A stretch of 5,324 nucleotides of DNA. It comes from Caldora sp. SIO3E6. Its GTDB lineage: Bacteria > Cyanobacteriota > Cyanobacteriia > Cyanobacteriales > Coleofasciculaceae. The notes under the pieces are model-generated. The model was not told the origin of the DNA. It searched no databases and saw only the letters and a program-made list of their open reading frames with translations. Location: contig JAAHHL010000576.1 in assembly GCA_010672185.1 (NCBI GenBank), positions 1 to 5,324 of the forward strand, written 5' to 3'. The position numbers were made by a program, and so were the translations under genes. Numbering within the stretch: the stretch's first letter is position 1; each line of letters begins with the position of its first letter. Positions 4,211 to 5,324 of this stretch are shown here, in pieces.

Positions 4211-5137
4211 ATGGTTCAACTTCAACCGTCCCAATCCAGGCAAAAATCTTTGCCAACAATGTATGATTTACCTAGCGAAGACCCGGAGGAACCTGGTTTA
4301 GTGGACGAATTTCACGATTTGCAACCAGATTTGTTGAAAAAGACCTGTCAATCTCCTAATTACTCTCAAAATGATTATTTTATTGCTAAAGATCTCAATC
4401 TGTACTACGATAGCGAACATCCCCTGTGGTATAAGCGACCGGATTGGTTTTTGGTCTTGGGAGCTCAGCGGGGTACTAATCAGCAAGAATTGCGCTTGAG
4501 TTATGTGATTTGGCATGAAGTTGTAACTCCATTTTTGGTGGTAGAGTTGTTGTCCCCTAGAACAGAGAACGAAGATTTAGGATTGACAGAGCGCAAACAA
4601 GAAGAACGACCGACGAAATGGGAAGTTTACGAAGAAATTCTACAAGTTCCTTATTACGTTATCTATGATCGCTATAAAAATCAGTTTCGCGCTTTTGTGT
4701 TGCAGTCGGGGAAATATGAAGAATTAGAGCTATCTCAAGGAAGATTGTGGTTAGAAGAATTAGGCTTAGGTTTGGGTTTATGGCAGGGGAGTTATGAGGA
4801 AGTAGCAGGACAGTGGTTGCGCTTTTACAATGGCATGGGCAATTGGGTTCCCACGCCAGAGGAGAGAGCTGAGCAAGAACGACAACGTGCTATCCTAGCT
4901 GAGGATGAGTGCGATCGCGAACGTCAAGCCAAAGAACAAGAACGTCAAGCCAAAGAACAAGAACGGCAACGTGCTATTTTAGCTGAAGATGAGTGCGATC
5001 GCGAACGTCAAGCCAAAGAACAAGAACGTCAAGCCAAAGAACAAGAACAGCAAAGGGCAGATAATGCAGAAGTTACGATCCAACAGTTACGCGATCGCCT
5101 GTTACAATTGGGGGTTGATCCCAATAGCTTGCCCTAG
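4211..5137 (+). CDS. Uma2-family PD-(D/E)XK nuclease with repeated coiled-coil tail
   Basis: This 308-residue cytoplasmic protein belongs to the Uma2 family (DUF820), abundant in cyanobacteria and predicted to be restriction-endonuclease-like; its cellular role is unknown. The N-terminus LPTMYDLPSEDPEEPGL (14-30) is characteristic of one large subgroup. The nuclease core includes YKRPDWFLVLG (74-84, Asp78), FLVVELLSPRTENED (108-122, Glu112) and TKWEVYEEILQVPYYVIYD (135-153), which fit the D...E core and the following strand; the usual lysine position is less certain. A WQGSYEEV segment (191-198) precedes the tail. From residue 223 a charged coiled coil contains two 28-residue repeats and ends in LRDRLLQLGVDPNSLP, a common Uma2 ending. 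The ATG at 4211 matches the usual family start, although no ribosome binding site is clear. The gene stands alone between two inverted MITE-like copies and may have been moved or copied with them. Confidence 0.9.
   Translation: MVQLQPSQSRQKSLPTMYDLPSEDPEEPGLVDEFHDLQPDLLKKTCQSPNYSQNDYFIAKDLNLYYDSEHPLWYKRPDWFLVLGAQRGTNQQELRLSYVIWHEVVTPFLVVELLSPRTENEDLGLTERKQEERPTKWEVYEEILQVPYYVIYDRYKNQFRAFVLQSGKYEELELSQGRLWLEELGLGLGLWQGSYEEVAGQWLRFYNGMGNWVPTPEERAEQERQRAILAEDECDRERQAKEQERQAKEQERQRAILAEDECDRERQAKEQERQAKEQEQQRADNAEVTIQQLRDRLLQLGVDPNSLP
4877..5044 (+). repeat. Two 84-bp tandem repeats within the Uma2 gene
   Basis: Bases 4877-4960 and 4961-5044 are nearly identical; the few differences I see are silent. 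Each encodes the same 28 residues, beginning ERQRAILAEDECDRER, in the coiled-coil tail, and each holds one HIP1 octamer. Within a unit the 15-bp ERQAK/EQ segment is itself repeated. Twenty-eight residues equals four heptads, so gain or loss of units keeps both the reading frame and the coiled-coil register. Confidence 0.9.
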
Positions 5138-5197
5138 TTAGAGCTTGCTGAATAAATCGTAACTTTCGGGTTGGAATAGGTGTTAGGTGTTAGGCAA

Positions 5198-5324
5198 TGG
5201 TGACAAGTTAAAAGGTCGTGCATTTTGTCAACTCCCATATATGGCGTAGTGGTTCTAAAAAAAACCTATATATGGAAATACTCCAAGGGTTAAGGAAAAT
5301 TGTATTCTTCTTCCTCCGCTCCTC
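5198..5324. mobile_element. MITE-like element, right copy, inverted and cut by the window end
   Basis: These 127 bases align, as the reverse complement, with 4039-4165 of the left copy over the same length, with only about a dozen differences by eye. The copy begins with the same terminus TGGTGACAAGTTAA (5198-5211) and keeps TTGTCAACTCCCATATATGG. It reaches the start of the AGCGGAGG array when the window ends. The identical ends of both copies face the Uma2 gene. Short CCTAACACC-type repeats also lie on the gene side of each copy (4183-4205 and, complemented, 5178-5194), extending the mirror symmetry. The outer end is outside the window, so a target duplication cannot be checked. Confidence 0.75.

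Noticed and set aside
4077..4516. Reading frames at 4077-4301 (+) and 4298-4516 (-)
   Set aside because: The first begins in the MITE-like element and enters the Uma2 gene out of frame; the second is antisense to Uma2. Neither resembles a protein.

Overview
The window looks like accessory DNA from a cyanobacterium, probably a filamentous or colonial one. Six copies of the cyanobacterial octamer GCGATCGC (HIP1) occur in it. It also carries a Uma2-type nuclease gene, DUF433/DUF5615-type toxin-antitoxin genes and several cyanobacterial-looking intergenic repeats. No ribosomal, tRNA or core metabolic gene is visible. Family names come from motif recognition by eye, not from a database search. Layout: (1) 1-693, + strand: the 3' end of a glutamine-rich protein made of three 51-residue helical repeats; its start lies outside the window. 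(2) 694-973: intergenic repeats and two short + strand gene remnants. (3) 1058-3821, - strand: a decayed defence or toxin-antitoxin island. Read in the direction of transcription it holds a RelE/ParE-like toxin gene, a 15-codon remnant, a DUF5615 (PIN-like) pseudogene with in-frame stops, a 75-bp three-hairpin repeat, an intact DUF433 antitoxin gene, a DUF5615 toxin stub, an intact 369-codon ABC-class ATPase gene, a truncated partner carrying a PEDDAN motif, a second damaged copy of the three-hairpin repeat, an intact 53-residue antitoxin-like gene and a PIN-domain stub. (4) 3972-5324: a Uma2-family nuclease gene with a coiled-coil tail, bracketed by two copies of one MITE-like element in opposite orientations. 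How the parts relate: four upstream genes (RelE-like, DUF433, ATPase, 53-residue antitoxin) each end in an ATGA overlap with the next reading frame, the usual sign of translational coupling, and in each case that downstream frame is only 15 to 55 codons long. At least three of the four are recognisable starts of known-looking partners. The island therefore seems to have kept upstream genes and lost the downstream effectors. The most interesting pair is the ATPase with its PEDDAN partner. Its layout recalls ATPase/TOPRIM-type anti-phage systems such as OLD and PARIS, but here the second gene is broken, so intact homologues elsewhere would have to be studied. The two three-hairpin repeats lie exactly or almost exactly where two of the broken genes stop matching their families, which suggests that repeat insertion or repeat-mediated deletion did part of the damage.
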